Assembly (NCBI GenBank): GCA_028280405.1
Contig: JANQLW010000031.1
Coordinates: 62,001 to 126,000, forward strand
Source of the DNA: Bacteroidales bacterium
GTDB lineage: Bacteria > Bacteroidota > Bacteroidia > Bacteroidales > GCA-2711565
Length of the DNA: 64,000 nt
Reading direction: 5' to 3'
Below the pieces are notes generated by a model. That model was not told the origin of the DNA, searched no databases, and was given only the letters and a program-made list of their open reading frames with translations. Numbering within the stretch: position 1 is the stretch's first letter; each line of letters starts with the position of its first letter. Of the stretch, positions 26,568-35,977 are shown in pieces. The position numbers and the translations under genes were made by a program.

Positions 26568-29024
26568 ATGAAAAGAATTCGAATTATGGGTATGGCATTA
26601 TGCCTGTTATTTGCATTAAATATTCATGCAAAAACAAATATGCCGGTTAAAGAACCAATGGAAGCAGCAGGAAAAATCAGTGGGTCAATCATCGATAAGC
26701 AGTCACAGCTTCCTGTTGAATACGCCAACATCATTATTATTAAAGCAAACGACAAACAAATGCTTACCGGAACTATTTCCAATGAAAAAGGGAAATTCAC
26801 TCTTAAAGACATTCCTTTTGGGAAGTATACCGTAAAAATTGATTTTATAGGATACGAAGAACTTGTATTAAAAGATATAGTGCTAAACAAAAAATCTCCT
26901 CAGAAAATTTTCGACAAATTATATTTAAATCAGGCTTCCACTCAATTGGAGGGTGTAGAGATCGTTGCAGAAAGAACAAATTACGAATATAAAATCGATA
27001 AAAAGGTCGTAAATGTAAGTCAGGATGCAACTTCTACCGGAGGAACTGCAGCCGATGTTCTGGAAAGCATACCGGCTGTAGAAGTGGATATTGAAGGAAA
27101 TGTAACCCTCAGGGGTTCCAGCAGTTTTACCGTACTTATCAATGGCCGTCCAAGTGTACTGGAAGGCAGCGATGCGCTTCAGCAGTTGCCTGTAGATAAT
27201 ATTAAGAATATTGAGATCATCACCAACCCATCAGCTAAATATGATCCTGACGGAACTGCCGGTATTATTAATGTGATCCTGAAGAAACAAAACCAACAGG
27301 GATTTGGAGGCATCATAAACCTTAGTGCAGGATCAAGAGATAAATACAGCTCTAACCTCTTATTCAATTATAAAATCAAAAAACTGAATATTACAGCAGG
27401 TTTTGATTACCGGGATGATAAGTTCCATATGATGCGTGAAAGTGAACGTAAAGTATTTGCGGATAATAGTACCAGCCATATTAATGCTTTTGGCGGCCGG
27501 ATTTTTAACAGAAAAGGGATTAGCGGTAAACTGGGAATTGAATACAGCTTCACCAATCAAACAATTTTAGGCTTTAATGCAAAACTGGGAGAATCCAAAT
27601 TCGTGATTGATGCCGAAAATTTCACACACCAGTTTACAGATCCGGCTACAACGAATTTCTATCGCTATAGCCAAATCGATATGAAGCGGGAAGCAGATTA
27701 TTATGAACTGGACCTGAACCTGCATCATAAGTTTGATGATAAAGGCCAGCAAATCGATTTCTTTGTATACTATTCGAAAAGGGATGGCGAAGACCTGGAT
27801 TCAAGTATTGAAACTGAAACCGATGATAAATGGGTTTTACAAGGCGATCCCTATTACAGCAACCGGGGATTCGAACTGGGAGATTCCAAACAATACAGAG
27901 CTAAAGTTGATTATGTAAAACCTTTTGCAAGCAATGGCAAATTTGAAGCCGGCTATCAGTTGCGTATCAATAAATCAGATGAAGATTATGACTTGGAAGA
28001 ACTTGTGAGCGGCAACTGGGTAAGTAATTCTTTATACAAAAGCAATTCGGAATTCAACCGGGATATTCATGCCGTATATGCCATTTTAAACAAAAACAGC
28101 AAAATCGGCTTCGGATATCAAATCGGATTAAGAGGTGAATACACCAAAAGGGAAACCGGAGTTAAAGACGCTACTGAAGTTTATACCATCGACCGTATTG
28201 ATTTATTTCCAAGCATTCATTTCTCCCAACAATTAGATAAACACAATCAATTCATCTTATCTTATTCAAGAAGAATCAACCGCCCCAGAGGCAGGTTCCT
28301 GGATCCTTTTTTGTCTTACAGAGATGAAAATAATCGCTGGTTAGGTGATCCCGGACTTAAACCCGAGTATATCGATTCATTTGAATTCGGATGGAACCAT
28401 CAGATTGGCAGGAAAGCGAATTTAAATATCGAAGCTTACTATACCATTACAAATGATATGATTTCCAGAATTCTTACAAATACAAATGAAGGATATGTGA
28501 TCCATACCGCTACCAATATTGATAAGGATAAATCATTAGGACTGGAAGCTATGCTAAAATGGGATTTAAGCAAAAAGTTTAATATTACCCTTTCAGGAAG
28601 ATTATACAAATACAAAATCGAAGGAGGTATCGGCAGTACTACTGTTAATCAGGAATCAACCAACTGGCGGGCAAACCTTAATACCACCTACAAATTTTCA
28701 AAGCATTCACGACTGCAATATAAAATGGGATACAGGGGAACAACTGTTACTGCCCAGGGAGAACGCAAAGGCTTCTTTACTTCAGATATTGCCTATAAAC
28801 AGGATCTTTGGAAAAAGAAAGCCAGTATTACCTTACAGGTACAAAACCTGTTCAAAACTATGGGACGTGATATGATCATTACCGGTGACGGCTATTGGGA
28901 ACATTTTGACATGACCCGCGAGGCCAGAACCGTTAAATTAAGTTTCTCTTATAAAATCAATAACTTCAAAATGAAGAAACAAGAAAGAAACGGTAATGGA
29001 GAACAAATGGACATGGACTTTTAA
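26568..29024 (+). CDS. TonB-dependent receptor, outer-membrane beta-barrel family
   Basis: The 818-residue protein has a signal peptide ending about NIHAKT. A carboxypeptidase-regulatory-like domain spans about residues 35-120 (GSIIDKQSQLPVEYANIII ... GKYTVKIDFIGYEELVLKDI). The plug spans about 150-235 (DVLESIPAVEVDIEGNVTLR, GSSSFTVLINGRPSVLEG). A barrel follows, ending LSFSYKINNF plus a short charged tail. It belongs to the OMP_b-brl_3 group of TonB-type proteins whose ligand is mostly unknown. It has no SusD partner. It stands alone, and the region after it contains a dispersed hairpin repeat. Confidence 0.88.
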   Translation: MKRIRIMGMALCLLFALNIHAKTNMPVKEPMEAAGKISGSIIDKQSQLPVEYANIIIIKANDKQMLTGTISNEKGKFTLKDIPFGKYTVKIDFIGYEELVLKDIVLNKKSPQKIFDKLYLNQASTQLEGVEIVAERTNYEYKIDKKVVNVSQDATSTGGTAADVLESIPAVEVDIEGNVTLRGSSSFTVLINGRPSVLEGSDALQQLPVDNIKNIEIITNPSAKYDPDGTAGIINVILKKQNQQGFGGIINLSAGSRDKYSSNLLFNYKIKKLNITAGFDYRDDKFHMMRESERKVFADNSTSHINAFGGRIFNRKGISGKLGIEYSFTNQTILGFNAKLGESKFVIDAENFTHQFTDPATTNFYRYSQIDMKREADYYELDLNLHHKFDDKGQQIDFFVYYSKRDGEDLDSSIETETDDKWVLQGDPYYSNRGFELGDSKQYRAKVDYVKPFASNGKFEAGYQLRINKSDEDYDLEELVSGNWVSNSLYKSNSEFNRDIHAVYAILNKNSKIGFGYQIGLRGEYTKRETGVKDATEVYTIDRIDLFPSIHFSQQLDKHNQFILSYSRRINRPRGRFLDPFLSYRDENNRWLGDPGLKPEYIDSFEFGWNHQIGRKANLNIEAYYTITNDMISRILTNTNEGYVIHTATNIDKDKSLGLEAMLKWDLSKKFNITLSGRLYKYKIEGGIGSTTVNQESTNWRANLNTTYKFSKHSRLQYKMGYRGTTVTAQGERKGFFTSDIAYKQDLWKKKASITLQVQNLFKTMGRDMIITGDGYWEHFDMTREARTVKLSFSYKINNFKMKKQERNGNGEQMDMDF

Positions 29025-29118
29025 ATTTTCGATAGCAGATTCTTGATTTATAGAAGATTTAGAATGCATGAGTAGCATCTTGATGACCGGTCACCGAGCT
29101 TGTCTAGGTGTGCATCTT

Positions 29119-29181
29119 GATTCCGCTTCGCTCCATTCGATACCCGACCGGGATCGTTTCCCCGAAAGGGGACGCGATCCC
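29119..29181. repeat. Dispersed hairpin repeat, copy A
   Basis: The hairpin core GGGATCGTTTCCCC / GGGGACGCGATCCC lies at 29150-29181 and is preceded by GATTCCGCTTCGCTCC. Related copies are at 31892, 43925 and 57049, all intergenic. Confidence 0.75.
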
Positions 29182-29295
29182 ATAAATTAAACAAATTCAT
29201 GTTCATTATTTATTTTTCATTATTCATTGTTCTTTTTTAAGAGTTCATCTATTTGAGAATTATCTCAGGCAGATATTTTTTATATTTACCTGAAT

Positions 29296-31773
29296 ATGAA
29301 CTATAATAAAAAAAACATGACCATGAAAAGAATCTGTTCAGTTTTACTCATGATTGGGATCTTTCTATCCCCAATCAACCTCAACGCTCAAATCGACACC
29401 AAATATCAAAAACCACCAAAGGAAATCCTGGAATTAATTGACAGCCCCGTTACCCCGTCCGTCAGTTTTAGCAATAATGGAGAATGGATGCTTCTTCAGG
29501 AAAGAGATGCTTTTAAAAGCATTGAAGAAGTAGCAGCCAAAGAATTCAGAATTGCCGGATTACGTATCAATCCGATGACCAATGGCGGTAGCCGGACTTC
29601 CTTCTCAAAAAACCTCATCCTGAAAAACATTCATTCGGGAAAAGATTTTCAGATCCAAGGGCTTCCTGCAAATGCCAAGATCACGGATCTAAGCTGGTCA
29701 CCCGACAATAAACATATTGCTTTTACCAATACCCTTATAAACGGCATCGAACTATGGATCGTAACCCTTGAAACCAAAACCGCTAAAAAACTTACCGATG
29801 CCATTTTAAATGATGTTTTCCGCGGACGCCCCTATTACTGGGATAAGGATGGAAAAGGCTTGCTTTGTAAATTCATCGACAAAAACAGAAAGGCCATTCA
29901 AGCACAAAACTTGGTTCCAACCGGGCCAATCATTCAGGAAAACTTAGGGAAAAAAGCGCCTTCCAGAACTTATCAGGATTTATTGAAAAACAAACATGAT
30001 GAAGACCTCTTCGATTATTTCGCCAGTTCAAAACTGGTTAAAGTGGATCTGAACGGAAATCAGAAACATTTTGGAGATACCGATATTTACGGTAGCATTA
30101 GCTCCTCCCCTGACGGAGAATACTATCTGGTAACCACCAAACGTAAACCTTATTCTTATCTGGTACAATACAATCGGTTCCCAACCGTGGTTAGTTTAAG
30201 GGACAAAAACGGAAAATGGATCAAAAAGATTAAAGACAATCCGCTAATTGAAGAACTACCCAAAGGATTTGATGCTGTAAAATTAGGACCCAGAAATATT
30301 GCATGGAGATCCGACAAACCTGCAAGCCTATATTTTGTAGAAGCGTTAGATGGTGGAGACCCACGTAAAAAAGTAGAATTCAGAGATGCTTTGTATACTA
30401 TGGATTATCCTTTTGAATTTAAAGACAAAAAGCTTCTGGTAAAAGTTAAAAATCGCTATAGCTCCGTGCAATGGGGAAATAATGAAATTGCAATCGTTAT
30501 CGACCGCTGGAAAAAAAACAGAAAGTCAATCATTTATAAGATCAATCCTAATCACGATAATCCAAAGCCTGAAATCTTATTTGATTATAATACCGAAGAT
30601 ATCTATAATGCACCCGGCAGTTTTGTAACGACCAAAAATGAGTTTAACAGAACGGTACTGGCAATCACCAAAAACCAATACCTCTATTTAAGAGGAGAAG
30701 GCTATTCGCCTGAAGGCAACCGTCCGTTTTTGCGCCAGTACAATTTACAGAACAAAGAAACCAAAGAACTTTGGAGAGCTGACGGAAAAGATTCTTACGA
30801 AACACATGGTTCCCGTTGGAGCGGCATGTATTTTCTGGATATCAAAAAAGGAATACTCATTACGAATAAACAATCCAAAACAGAAAATCCGCAATATTTC
30901 TTAAGGTATTTTAAAAAGGAAAAAGCACCGAAACAGCTTACGCATTTTCCAAATCCTTACAAAAGCCTGAAAGGTGTAACCAAAGAATTTATCAAATATA
31001 AAAGAGACGATGGCGTTGACTTAACAGCAACCATGTATTTACCTGCCGGATACGATAAAGAAAAAGATGGCAGACTTCCATTATTAATGTGGGCCTATCC
31101 ACGCGAATATAAAGACCCCAAAACTGCAGGACAAGTTCGTACTTCGCCTCATCGTTTTACACGTGTGAGCTATGGTTCTCCTATTTTCTGGGTAAACCGC
31201 GGATTTGCAATTCTGGAAAATGCTGAATTCCCGATTATCGGAGTTGGAGATACCGAACCTAATGATTTATTTGTACCTCAACTGGTAGCCAATGCAAAAG
31301 CTGCGATTGATGCACTTGACGAAATGGGGATCGTAGACCGCAAGCGTGTTGCTGTGGGAGGACATTCTTATGGCGCATTTATGACGGCTAATTTATTGAC
31401 ACATTCCGATTTATTTGCTGCTGGTATTGCACGAAGCGGAGCTTACAACCGGACCCTTACTCCTTTTGGATTCCAAAGGGAGGAGCGTACTTTCTGGGAA
31501 GCACCGGAACTTTATTTCGCCATGGCTCCATTTATGCATGCCCACAAAATGAAGCATCCTTTATTATTAATCCATGGAGCTGCAGACAATAATTCCGGAA
31601 CGTTTCCATTACAAAGTGAGCGCTATTACAATGCACTTAAAGGACATGGAGCGACTGTACGTTTGGTAATGCTTCCTGCCGAAAGCCATGGGTATGCTTC
31701 AAAAGAATCGATATTTCATGTACTTTGGGAAACAGATCGTTGGCTGATGAAATATGTAAAGAATGGTAAATAG
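29296..31773 (+). CDS. S9-family serine peptidase, secreted
   Basis: The 825-residue protein (numbering from ATG 29296; ATG 29317 or 29323 are also possible starts) has a signal peptide ending NLNAQ. A beta-propeller-like N-terminal part follows, and then an alpha/beta-hydrolase domain with catalytic S691 in GGHSYGAF, D764 in HGAADNNSG and H798 in AESHGY. KPPKEILELID near the N-terminus and the catalytic context resemble the glutamyl-peptidase-like branch of prolyl oligopeptidases. It should cleave peptides in the periplasm or outside. A terminator follows. Confidence 0.9.
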   Translation: MNYNKKNMTMKRICSVLLMIGIFLSPINLNAQIDTKYQKPPKEILELIDSPVTPSVSFSNNGEWMLLQERDAFKSIEEVAAKEFRIAGLRINPMTNGGSRTSFSKNLILKNIHSGKDFQIQGLPANAKITDLSWSPDNKHIAFTNTLINGIELWIVTLETKTAKKLTDAILNDVFRGRPYYWDKDGKGLLCKFIDKNRKAIQAQNLVPTGPIIQENLGKKAPSRTYQDLLKNKHDEDLFDYFASSKLVKVDLNGNQKHFGDTDIYGSISSSPDGEYYLVTTKRKPYSYLVQYNRFPTVVSLRDKNGKWIKKIKDNPLIEELPKGFDAVKLGPRNIAWRSDKPASLYFVEALDGGDPRKKVEFRDALYTMDYPFEFKDKKLLVKVKNRYSSVQWGNNEIAIVIDRWKKNRKSIIYKINPNHDNPKPEILFDYNTEDIYNAPGSFVTTKNEFNRTVLAITKNQYLYLRGEGYSPEGNRPFLRQYNLQNKETKELWRADGKDSYETHGSRWSGMYFLDIKKGILITNKQSKTENPQYFLRYFKKEKAPKQLTHFPNPYKSLKGVTKEFIKYKRDDGVDLTATMYLPAGYDKEKDGRLPLLMWAYPREYKDPKTAGQVRTSPHRFTRVSYGSPIFWVNRGFAILENAEFPIIGVGDTEPNDLFVPQLVANAKAAIDALDEMGIVDRKRVAVGGHSYGAFMTANLLTHSDLFAAGIARSGAYNRTLTPFGFQREERTFWEAPELYFAMAPFMHAHKMKHPLLLIHGAADNNSGTFPLQSERYYNALKGHGATVRLVMLPAESHGYASKESIFHVLWETDRWLMKYVKNGK

Positions 31774-31837
31774 AAAATTGTCGATAAAAGATATACAATT
31801 TAGTTTCTATTTATATCTTCTACTAAATATCCGAAAT

Positions 31838-31869
31838 AAAAAACCGCTTTCACTATGAGAGTGTTTTTT
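31838..31869 (+). terminator. Terminator after the S9 peptidase gene
   Basis: AAAAAC and GTTTTT pair outside an inner CTTTC/GAGAG stem around ACTAT, ending in a T run. Confidence 0.6.
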
Positions 31870-31891
31870 AGTTACTGGTTGCTAGCTCGAT

Positions 31892-31922
31892 GGAATCGTT
31901 TCCCCAAAGGGGACGCGATCCC
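31892..31922. repeat. Dispersed hairpin repeat, copy B
   Basis: It contains GGAATCGTTTCCCC / GGGGACGCGATCCC, the same core as copy A with small changes, without the flanking CGCTTCGCTTC module. Confidence 0.75.
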
Positions 31923-32043
31923 TTGCTTGCAAAGAATTTCGGATGTAAAGCATTTTTCAGCTATTACATAAAGAGTACAAAGAAAGCGTAAAGATTCGCG
32001 AAGGTTTTTCAATTAGCAAATCTCCAATTTGCTATTTAATATT

Positions 32044-32089
32044 AAAAAAGGCCATTCTCAGATTATGTTATTTGAGGGTGGCCTTTTAG
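32044..32089 (-). terminator. Terminator after the XRE regulator gene
   Basis: On the minus strand AAAGGCCA and TGGCCTTTT pair, with inner CCTCA/TGAG, and are followed by a T run. Confidence 0.75.
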
Positions 32090-32101
32090 CTCAGTTCTTT
32101 G

Positions 32102-32965
32102 TTATGCAAAGCTACCTTCTGTTTGCTTGGTTTTTATATTCTCTATTACTTTAAAAATTATAATTATCTCTATAATTATTGCCGGGACATATACCAAAAG
32201 TCCGATAAAAGCTAGAATGATCGTTAATAAAAAGCATCCACTAATTATTTCTAAGATTCCAGCGTACACTGAAATCGTACCTACTGAGTTTTTTAATCTT
32301 ATTAATGAAATCCCGTAAATAATACCTATAATCCCAGAAGTAAGTACAAAAGCACCTGCTGTTATAAGATCGCCCTCCATCGTATCACTAAATATTGATA
32401 TTATATCATAACCATTTAGAAATATTATTATTATAATCATTATAAAGGACACAATTTTAAGCAAATAATTCCTAAACAATTCACCAATCATAATAAATCC
32501 ACGCTGAAAAAAAACAAAAGAGACTACTGCAATGACCTTTATAAAAATAAAAACACTGGTACTAAATATCATTCTATCCTCCTTAAATAAAAAATAGTCG
32601 GCTGTACCTTCTAAAAAACCAATTATAAAGTAAATGATCCCGAATATCCATGCGAAATTGAGCTGTTTTATCAGAAAATCAAATGGTTTCTCAATATCAA
32701 TATTGATTAACATAAAGTCTTTTATCCATGCAGTTAATGCCCCCCAAAAAGAGCTCTCATCATCAGATATTTTACTAAGGTCATAATCCAGGGCAGCTAA
32801 TACTGTTTTAATAGTATAGATTCTAGGTGTTACTTCTCCGGCTTCAATTCTTTGAATTGTTCTGACACTGATATTGCACTTTTCGACAAGTTCTTCTTGT
32901 GTCAATCCTTTTGCCGTTCTTAATTCGGATATTTTTCTTCCTAATTCTGGTTGTTTCATCATCAT
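32102..32965 (-). CDS. XRE-family regulator fused to a membrane domain
   Basis: The 287-residue protein has an N-terminal HTH_3 domain (LGRKISELRTAKGLTQEELV, KCNISVRTIQRIEAGEVTPR). It is followed by about five or six hydrophobic helices in residues 110-280. The N-terminal three methionines leave the exact start open. Such HTH-membrane fusions are common in Bacteroidota and may sense membrane state, but none of the neighbours suggests a target. It is monocistronic with its own terminator. Confidence 0.8.
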   Translation of the reverse strand: MMMKQPELGRKISELRTAKGLTQEELVEKCNISVRTIQRIEAGEVTPRIYTIKTVLAALDYDLSKISDDESSFWGALTAWIKDFMLINIDIEKPFDFLIKQLNFAWIFGIIYFIIGFLEGTADYFLFKEDRMIFSTSVFIFIKVIAVVSFVFFQRGFIMIGELFRNYLLKIVSFIMIIIIIFLNGYDIISIFSDTMEGDLITAGAFVLTSGIIGIIYGISLIRLKNSVGTISVYAGILEIISGCFLLTIILAFIGLLVYVPAIIIEIIIIFKVIENIKTKQTEGSFA

Positions 32966-33398
32966 TACATTTTAAATTTATGAACAATTTTACTTCCAAG
33001 TCTTAAATTGTCCAAGAAATTAGAAAGAACTTCTCCCGTCATTTACACGCCAATTCATATAATTTGCTGATATTCAATCTCAAGTCTATTACATACAGTT
33101 TAATCACAACATAGGTTGCTTTAGCTGGGAGTTAGTTTTTTATACGGCATTGTTTGGCTTAGGCTTCTGCTTAAGTCATATTATGATAAACTATTCCAAA
33201 ATTGATACACTATATATCAGGCAAAGCCTGCTAAAATAAAACGGCGGAGATATAACCACCGCCGAACTTTCCTGCAGTCAGTATAAGCGTAGTGCGGGTT
33301 AGTTTTTTTCACCCACACTGAATTTTGACAGAAGCAAAAAGCTCAATGTTAAAGTTTCTGCCTGCATTACGCTTATACAATCTTGGACATATTATTCT
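32966..33398. other. Intergenic stretch with nested inverted repeats
   Basis: No coding signal is seen. Structures present are CGGCGG...CCGCCG (33242-33264), and an 18-bp inverted repeat with two mismatches (GTATAAGCGTAGTGCGGG at 33281-33298 against 33361-33378). A TATACGGCATTGTTTGGC word near 33141 resembles TATACGGTGTTGG near 35030. Confidence 0.5.
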
Positions 33399-34412
33399 TT
33401 AATGTCCTATTGAGTATTGAACTCCAAATATCGCCATAAGTGTATTCTTCATTTGAATTCCATTTACTTTTTGGTAGACAGGGAGTTTAATTTCTGCTGC
33501 TAATCGTAAATTTTTCCATTTACCGCCCGGTACATAAAAGTTTGTTCCTAAGCCAATATCTATTTGGTTTTTCCCGGAATTCACGGTATTAAACAACGGC
33601 ATCATCATTGGATTTAAATCTGCATCAGCCCCTTCTATTTTCTGTATATTATAATAGTTTAAGCTTGTAGAAAAACTAAAATAGTCAGAAACTTTAATTG
33701 CCCCCCATCCAACAATATCAAACCGGTTACCAAAAGTGTATTTTTTTGAATTATCTCCAATCCTGAATTTGTATTTGGATTGTACTCCCCAGGAAAGTTT
33801 ATTTGATTGTCCAAGATAGGTTAAACCCCAATTAGGATCCCATGTTCCACTTCCCAATTGCATAGGGTAAGCCAGTTGTGCATCATTCATCATAGGTGTT
33901 GCATCCCGCTGGTTAATATCACCTATCGGAATCGAAATCCCAATGTTAGCGTGTAAGGACTGTTTGTTTTTATTGAATATTTTGATCAGCCCGGACAAAC
34001 TAATATCTCCTAATCCACTTGATTCTGTAGTAAAATCAACTCCCATTCCAGTCCTTAAATCCATAGCATTAGAAATATAATTTCCCATTACCATAAATGT
34101 AAGGTTATCAAAAGGAGCATACATCACGCCTAACATATGCATATTCATCTGCATTTGTTGTGGAGCGATCATAAAATCCTGATAGATCTCATCATTGGTT
34201 ATGTCCTTAGTTGACTGAAGATTATCTTTCATCCACATAAGCATGAATCTATATGAAAACATGACTTCTCCTTTTTTGTGATAATGGTCGCCCATTACAC
34301 TAATCGGTGCATGTCCGTCCGGACGTGCTGAACTCCATTGATTTTCCTGTGCCACGGCAACGTTAAGCCATAGCAATGCAAGGCCCAATAAGGGCAAAAT
34401 TATTTTATTCAT
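33399..34412 (-). CDS. Outer membrane transporter-like barrel protein
   Basis: The 337-residue protein has a signal peptide ending NVAVAQ. It then carries the conserved opening ARPDGHAPISVMGDHYHKKG, typical of a family of Bacteroidota outer membrane proteins annotated simply as transporter. The body is barrel-like with methionine- and histidine-rich loops (MMWMKDN, QMQMNMHMLG), which may point to soft-metal contact. It lies 73 bases downstream of the CNGKC protein gene on the same strand. Because of these residues and its closeness to the metal cluster to the right, a role in metal handling is a reasonable inference, not a demonstrated fact. Confidence 0.7.
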   Translation of the reverse strand: MNKIILPLLGLALLWLNVAVAQENQWSSARPDGHAPISVMGDHYHKKGEVMFSYRFMLMWMKDNLQSTKDITNDEIYQDFMIAPQQMQMNMHMLGVMYAPFDNLTFMVMGNYISNAMDLRTGMGVDFTTESSGLGDISLSGLIKIFNKNKQSLHANIGISIPIGDINQRDATPMMNDAQLAYPMQLGSGTWDPNWGLTYLGQSNKLSWGVQSKYKFRIGDNSKKYTFGNRFDIVGWGAIKVSDYFSFSTSLNYYNIQKIEGADADLNPMMMPLFNTVNSGKNQIDIGLGTNFYVPGGKWKNLRLAAEIKLPVYQKVNGIQMKNTLMAIFGVQYSIGH

Positions 34413-34485
34413 TATTTACCTTTTTAGTTAATTGTAATTAAAAATGTTTTGCTTCCATGTTAATCGAAAGCTTCGCAGCGTTCAA

Positions 34486-34911
34486 TTAATTTTCAGGAGG
34501 CGGTGTAGGCGGAGAAATAAACACTATTTTCAGCGAAAATTCATAAGAAAATAAATGCTTAAGAAATGCATTTAAATCCTTATTTCTGCTTGATAGTTTA
34601 TTTTCATAAAATATCATAGGAATTTTCTCCCATTCAATCTTTGGTATTGTTTTATCCGGCTCTTCAGTTTTCTGCTCTTTTTCCACTTGCTTATTCAAGT
34701 AGCATTTTCCATTACAAGTTGACATTGGCTTGTCTTTGTTAATGCATAAGACTTCTGAAATGTATTTGTAATTCAAATAATACTCTATTATAGGCAACAA
34801 AGGTTTGATTTCTGCGAAACAGAAAAAAAATAATATCCCTATGGCTATTTTTGGTCTCATCCTAATTATGTCCAATATGTTTGCGAAGTTACATAACAAT
34901 TTTTTCTGCAC
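34486..34911 (-). CDS. Small membrane-anchored protein with CNGKCYL motif
   Basis: The open frame gives 141 residues, and an internal ATG at 34860 would give 124. A hydrophobic segment (residues about 20-40) is followed by EVLCINKDKPMSTCNGKCYL, a cysteine signature (C...CNGKC) seen in small Bacteroidota proteins next to outer membrane metal-related genes. The C-terminus is proline-rich (SPPTPPPEN). I cannot name a function. It is the first gene of a probable two-gene unit with the outer membrane protein at 33399. Confidence 0.6.
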   Translation of the reverse strand: MQKKLLCNFANILDIIRMRPKIAIGILFFFCFAEIKPLLPIIEYYLNYKYISEVLCINKDKPMSTCNGKCYLNKQVEKEQKTEEPDKTIPKIEWEKIPMIFYENKLSSRNKDLNAFLKHLFSYEFSLKIVFISPPTPPPEN

Positions 34912-35053
34912 GGTTTCCAGTCTACCTTTTCCATACGAAGCTTTAGCGTAGTATAGCGATGTGAATGATTATTTATTTGATTAAATGCCCCGGACTTTAA
35001 AATTAGTACTTTCTGCCAAATGTTTTATATACGGTGTTGGTAACTGGTATTTA

Positions 35054-35728
35054 TCAATATTCAATATCCATAGGCACATCTTTCGCTACGTCTACTACTA
35101 TTTCAATGTCATTTAAACCTATATGCCCTTTATAAATGTTTTTTTCTTTATTCAACTGATTGACTCTTTCGTGCAAATCAACCGGATCAGCTTTTGCTAC
35201 ATTATCAACGGTATCAACTCCCAGGTCATAGAGCATTCTGGAAAAAGTTGGTCCAACCCATTTTATCCTGGACAAATCAGTCAGTTTTGTCAACTCCAGT
35301 ATTTCACTTTCATCTATCTTCATATCAGTTGCAAGCTTTTTTCTAGATACAGGATTAATTACCTTATCAAATAATTTTACAGTATTCTTAATTCCTGCAT
35401 TTTCAAGTTTTGCAATTGTTTCTTTGGAAATACCTGTAAAGTCTCTGATTTTATTAGGTTTTGGAAGTGTGCTTTTTAGTTCCCTAAGTAATAAGGTCAG
35501 ATAATCACCAGATAAACATTCAACCTTTTGTAATTCAGAAAATTTATCTTTTTTCTTTAGTATCTGGATCAATTCTTTAATGTTTTTTATCCCTTGCCCC
35601 TTAAAATATCCGAATCTTTCATCCAGTCTTTCTTTTAGGACCATCCTGCTTGGAGGTAAGTATGCTGTTTTTAATTTTGTCCGGTAATTATCAACTGATA
35701 TTTTTTCTAAGTCAATGTAGTATCCCAT
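35054..35728 (-). CDS. DUF4332 domain-containing protein
   Basis: The 224-residue protein has two helix-hairpin-helix-like repeats: ISKETIAKLENAGIKNTVKL in the middle and LSRIKWVGPTFSRMLYDLGV followed by DTVDNVAKADP near the C-terminus. The last is the DUF4332 signature, a helix-hairpin-helix fold without known activity. There is no signal peptide. It is monocistronic and lies between two sequences sharing an ATACGGTG word, which may mark a mobile cassette. Confidence 0.75.
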   Translation of the reverse strand: MGYYIDLEKISVDNYRTKLKTAYLPPSRMVLKERLDERFGYFKGQGIKNIKELIQILKKKDKFSELQKVECLSGDYLTLLLRELKSTLPKPNKIRDFTGISKETIAKLENAGIKNTVKLFDKVINPVSRKKLATDMKIDESEILELTKLTDLSRIKWVGPTFSRMLYDLGVDTVDNVAKADPVDLHERVNQLNKEKNIYKGHIGLNDIEIVVDVAKDVPMDIEY

Positions 35729-35924
35729 ATTTTTTGATTTTATATTAATTGATGCTAACAGTCAGCATATGCACCGTATGGGTTTTAAAGGTTAATATTT
35801 ATCAAGTTACTTTTAAAGATACAAAATTGCCTCGAACCTCCAAATACTTCATCACCCCACATGACGTATGATGCATTGTTGTATGCTGGCCTTTTAACAA
35901 ATCATTCAATTTTCTTTTATTTAT

Positions 35925-35941
35925 TTGCAATATTGTTGTAA
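35925..35941. promoter_or_regulatory. Fur-family operator-like box 1 (broken fur copy)
   Basis: TTGCAATATTGTTGTAA is an imperfect 17-bp palindrome of the TTGCA-N7-TGCAA type (second half-site TGTAA). It lies between the -33 and -7 regions of the promoter of the broken fur gene. Confidence 0.55.
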
Positions 35942-35947
35942 TTAATT

Positions 35948-35955
35948 TATATTTG
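35948..35955 (+). promoter_or_regulatory. -7 element TAtaTTTG before the broken fur copy
   Basis: TATATTTG is an exact consensus match, 22 bases before ATG 35978. Box 2 overlaps its last three bases. Confidence 0.55.
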
Positions 35956-35969
35956 CATCATTATTGCAA
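35953..35969. promoter_or_regulatory. Fur-family operator-like box 2
   Basis: TTGCA-TCATTAT-TGCAA is a 17-bp palindromic site that overlaps the -7 element. The same arrangement occurs before the intact fur gene. Confidence 0.6.
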
Positions 35970-35977
35970 TTAAAACT

